DNA from: Robertmurraya korlensis
GTDB lineage: Bacteria > Bacillota > Bacilli > Bacillales > Cytobacillaceae
Length of the DNA stretch: 64,000 nt
Direction: 5' to 3'
NCBI RefSeq assembly: GCF_023715225.1
Contig: NZ_JAMBNS010000001.1
Span: forward strand, 744,001 to 808,000
The notes beneath the pieces are model-generated. The model saw nothing but the letters and a program-made list of their open reading frames with translations. It searched no databases and was not told the origin of the DNA. Position 1 is the first letter of the stretch; each line of letters opens with the position of its first letter. The translations under genes and the position numbers were made by a program. Of the stretch, positions 60,144-64,000 are shown one piece after another.

Positions 60144-60965
60144 ATGTCGCCGTTTTTAGGTGAAGTGATTGGAACAATGATCTTGATTGTATTTGGTGCG
60201 GGAATTGGAGCGGGTTCTTCTCTAAAGGGGAGTTACTCCAACAATCCTGGTTGGATTGTGATTACTCTAGCGTGGGGGCTAGCAGTAACAATGGCTGTTT
60301 TTGCAGTAGGCTCTATTAGTGGGGCGCATTTAAATCCTGCTGTAACGGTTGCACTTGCAGTGAATGGAAGTTTTCCTTGGGCAGATGTACCGAGTTACAT
60401 AATTGCTCAATTGCTTGGTGCAATAATAGGTGCTGCTTTAGTATTTTTACATTATCTTCCTCATTGGAAAGGTACAGAAGACCCTGGAACGAAGTTAGGT
60501 GTATTTGCAACTGGTCCTGCTATTCCGCATACATTCTCAAACGTATTTAGTGAGATGTTTGGTACTTTTATATTAGTATTAGGATTATTATTTATCGGAG
60601 CTAATAATTTCACAGAAGGACTTAATCCGATTGCAGTGGGGATGTTAATTGTGGTAATTGGAATGTCACTTGGAGGAACCACTGGGTATGCAATAAACCC
60701 CGCTCGTGATCTAGGTCCAAGAATTGCGCATTTTCTACTTCCTATTCCAGGTAAGGGTGGATCGAACTGGACCTATTCCTGGATTCCAGTTGTTGGCCCA
60801 ATTCTTGGTGGTGCATTAGGTGCAGTTTTTTATAAAACAGTCTTTCTAGGAGAAGCAGGTACCTACACTTGGCCGGTAGTAGGCGCTTCAATAGTGGTTC
60901 TTTCATTATCATATGTTTTTGGTAAAAAACAATCAAGTAATTCGACTGCCTCACAAGCAGCTTAA
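60144..60965 (+). CDS. glpF: Glycerol facilitator GlpF
   Basis: A 273-residue aquaglyceroporin with six helices and two NPA boxes: GAHLNPAVTVAL and AINPARDLGPR; the Asp after the second NPA marks a glycerol channel. ATG 60144 has AAAGGGG seven bases upstream, so the longer frame from 60090 is not used. glpK follows 29 bases later. Confidence 0.95.
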   Translation: MSPFLGEVIGTMILIVFGAGIGAGSSLKGSYSNNPGWIVITLAWGLAVTMAVFAVGSISGAHLNPAVTVALAVNGSFPWADVPSYIIAQLLGAIIGAALVFLHYLPHWKGTEDPGTKLGVFATGPAIPHTFSNVFSEMFGTFILVLGLLFIGANNFTEGLNPIAVGMLIVVIGMSLGGTTGYAINPARDLGPRIAHFLLPIPGKGGSNWTYSWIPVVGPILGGALGAVFYKTVFLGEAGTYTWPVVGASIVVLSLSYVFGKKQSSNSTASQAA

Positions 60966-60982
60966 ATTTTATCTATTATTAG

Positions 60983-62485
<1,503 letters not shown>

Positions 62486-62504
62486 TAGTTTGAAGTGATA
62501 AATG

Positions 62505-62533
62505 TTTACCAATGACAGACAGTTTGGTATACT
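62505..62533 (+). promoter_or_regulatory. Sigma-A promoter of glpD
   Basis: TTTACC (62505-62510), 17 bases, TATACT (62528-62533). No convincing cre site was found here, unlike glpF. Confidence 0.65.
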
Positions 62534-62539
62534 AAAGAT

Positions 62540-62619
62540 AAGTTAATCATTCAGGTTGGAGAAATCGGAGAGACCACAAAATCATTATCTTTTGGATAGT
62601 GTATTTTGTGGTCTTTTTT
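62540..62619 (+). promoter_or_regulatory. GlpP-dependent antiterminator/terminator before glpD
   Basis: AAGTTAATCATT (62540-62551) and GGAGAAATCGGAGA (62558-62571) precede a 12-bp stem: AGACCACAAAAT (62571-62582) with ATTTTGTGGTCT (62603-62614), then T. The first motif is identical to that before glpF. Confidence 0.85.
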
Positions 62620-62652
62620 ATTCGTTCTAAGATAAAACTAGGAGGAAAAGGA

Positions 62653-64000
62653 ATGAGATTTTCAAATAAAAATCGACAAGATTTAGTAAGTGACCTTTCA
62701 ACAAAGCTTTATGATGTCTTAGTTATTGGCGGTGGAATCACAGGTGCTGGTATTGCGCTAGATGCCTCCCTTCGCGGAATGAAAACGGCGGTAGTTGATA
62801 TGCAAGATTTTTCTGCTGGTACTTCCAGTCGATCAACAAAACTTGTTCATGGTGGATTGCGGTATTTGAAACAATTTCATGTAAAAATGGTGGCGGAGGT
62901 TGGTAAGGAAAGAGCCATTGTTTATGAGAATGGCCCCCATGTAACTACCCCTGAGTGGATGCTTCTTCCTTTTCACCAAGGAGGGACATTTGGGAAGTTT
63001 AGTACCTCTGTAGGGTTGCGTGTATATGACTTTTTAGCTGGAGTAAAAAAATCAGAGAGAAGAGTGATGTTTTCAGCAAATGAAACGCTAACAAAGGAAC
63101 CGCTTGTGAAGAAGGAGGGATTAAAAGGTGGTGGTTATTATGTTGAATATCGTACGGATGATGCACGGCTAACAATAGAAGTTATGAAGGCGGCAGTAGA
63201 CAAGGGTGCATGTACAGTCAATTATACAAAGGTAGAAAAACTAGTTTACGAGCATGGTAAAATTGTGGGCACAAAGGTAAATGATTTAATTACTGGTGAG
63301 TCATATGAAATTCGGGCAAAGAAAGTGATTAATGCTACTGGTCCTTGGGTAGATAGTATTCGAGAACTTGATCGATCCAAAGCTGGAAAAGTGCTTAAGC
63401 TCTCCAAAGGTGTGCATATTGTTATTGATCAAGAAAGATTTCCACTCAAACAAGCCATTTACTTTGATACACCGGACGGTAGAATGGTTTTCGCGATTCC
63501 TAGGGACGGAAAAACTTATGTGGGTACGACAGATACATTCTATGAAGAGTCCATTGCCCATCCTAGAATGACAAAAAGCGACCGAGACTATATTATTGCT
63601 AGTATCAACTATATGTTTCCAACGGTTTGTATTTCCGCTGATGATATTGAATCGAATTGGGCTGGAGTTAGACCATTAATTTGGGAGGAAGGAAAAAATC
63701 CTTCTGAAATTTCAAGAAAAGACGAGATATGGGAATCGAAATCAGGTTTGATTACAATTGCGGGTGGAAAGTTAACAGGATATAGAAAAATGGCAGAGAC
63801 AGTTGTTGACTTATTAGCAAAAAAATATAATGAAGAATTAGGAGAGAAGTTCTCAAGTTGTCGCACCAAGGATTATCCTATTTCAGGAGGCGATGTTGGG
63901 GGAAGTAAAGGTTTTAATAAGTATATTTCAAATCAAGTCAAAAAGGGTGTTGGAGTAGGGTTATCAACAGAAGACGCAACGAAATTGATTAAAATGTATG
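62653..64000 (+). CDS. glpD: Glycerol-3-phosphate dehydrogenase GlpD (partial, runs off the window)
   Basis: The first 449 codons of an aerobic, FAD-dependent enzyme that oxidises glycerol-3-phosphate to dihydroxyacetone phosphate at the membrane. Motifs: [64 protein letters not shown]. The frame is open from ATG 62653 (AGGAGG seven bases upstream) to the window end; about 100 residues are missing. Confidence 0.96.
   Translation, partial: MRFSNKNRQDLVSDLSTKLYDVLVIGGGITGAGIALDASLRGMKTAVVDMQDFSAGTSSRSTKLVHGGLRYLKQFHVKMVAEVGKERAIVYENGPHVTTPEWMLLPFHQGGTFGKFSTSVGLRVYDFLAGVKKSERRVMFSANETLTKEPLVKKEGLKGGGYYVEYRTDDARLTIEVMKAAVDKGACTVNYTKVEKLVYEHGKIVGTKVNDLITGESYEIRAKKVINATGPWVDSIRELDRSKAGKVLKLSKGVHIVIDQERFPLKQAIYFDTPDGRMVFAIPRDGKTYVGTTDTFYEESIAHPRMTKSDRDYIIASINYMFPTVCISADDIESNWAGVRPLIWEEGKNPSEISRKDEIWESKSGLITIAGGKLTGYRKMAETVVDLLAKKYNEELGEKFSSCRTKDYPISGGDVGGSKGFNKYISNQVKKGVGVGLSTEDATKLIKMY

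Noticed and set aside
62495-62512. cre site before glpD
   Set aside because: The best 14-mer has several mismatches to the consensus, including the central CG.

Overview
The window is from a low-GC, endospore-forming member of the Bacillaceae. Gene order and content match Bacillus subtilis blocks: ypmP-ypmQ-ypmR-ypmS-msrA/msrB, the yodT/S/R/Q/P-kamA lysine block, and yokU-yozE-yodN-yozD-yodL-deoD-yodJ. Shine-Dalgarno sites are strong, TTG/GTG starts are common, and there are many sporulation-linked genes: sporulation-type kinases, Spo0M, YodL, YjcZ, coat-type Hsp20 and CtpB. I see no phage, insertion sequence, CRISPR array, rRNA or intact tRNA. The window opens inside tatA and closes inside glpD.

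Layout. 1-1.4 kb: Tat translocase and a DUF5658 membrane protein. 1.4-10.9 kb: the ypm block (DUF2535, DegV, a membrane sporulation-type kinase, SCO1-like lipoprotein, SGNH lipase, DUF2140), a DUF4397 protein, a solitary RsgA-like GTPase behind an uORF attenuator, msrA-msrB, DUF502 and YjcZ. 11-13.9 kb: a COG2509 FAD enzyme behind a PurBox-like palindrome, an LD-carboxypeptidase and three 52-bp tandem repeats. 13.9-22.1 kb: lysine/beta-lysine catabolism (aminotransferase, CoA-transferase A/B, M20 deacylase, beta-lysine acetyltransferase, sigma-54 activator, and kamA behind a near-consensus sigma-54 promoter). 22.1-31.3 kb: an XRE/PAS regulator diverging from a PAS-PAS kinase, small yod/yoz genes, DUF2515, a basic Ser/His/Lys peptide next to a Ser/Thr kinase that overlaps spo0M, yodL, deoD and yodJ. 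31.3-36.2 kb: CtpB-like protease, LCP lipoprotein, COG0523 GTPase, zinc ribbon, hemolysin-III. 36.2-40.8 kb: a propeller lipoprotein/two-component/YtkA operon convergent with two Hsp20 genes. 40.9-47 kb: an SDR without its catalytic Ser/Tyr, KtrB/TrkH, HD-GYP, MATE, a small peptide and a GNAT with a structured leader. 47.3-56.5 kb: amidohydrolase, uppP, DUF4870, patatin, membrane proteins, ResA-like thioredoxin, NCS2 purine permease, EAL-HDOD, dapF. 56.5-59.3 kb: divergent ligD and ku (NHEJ). 59.3-64 kb: the glp regulon, with GlpP and two matching GlpP-type terminator leaders.

Themes. Spo0A-box sequences (TGTCGAA/TTCGACA) lie upstream of the membrane kinase (two sites), ypmP, degV, yodL and the EAL-HDOD gene, tying scattered genes to entry into sporulation. 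RNA-level control recurs: the rsgA-like attenuator, the GNAT leader, a hairpin over the DUF5658 ribosome site and two GlpP leaders. The least conventional loci are the rsgA-like attenuator (7532-8806), the kinase/Spo0M/basic-peptide cluster (27255-29461) and the GNAT leader RNA (47058-47230). Starts were chosen by Shine-Dalgarno position and often lie downstream of the longest possible start. Family names come from recognition, not from searches.
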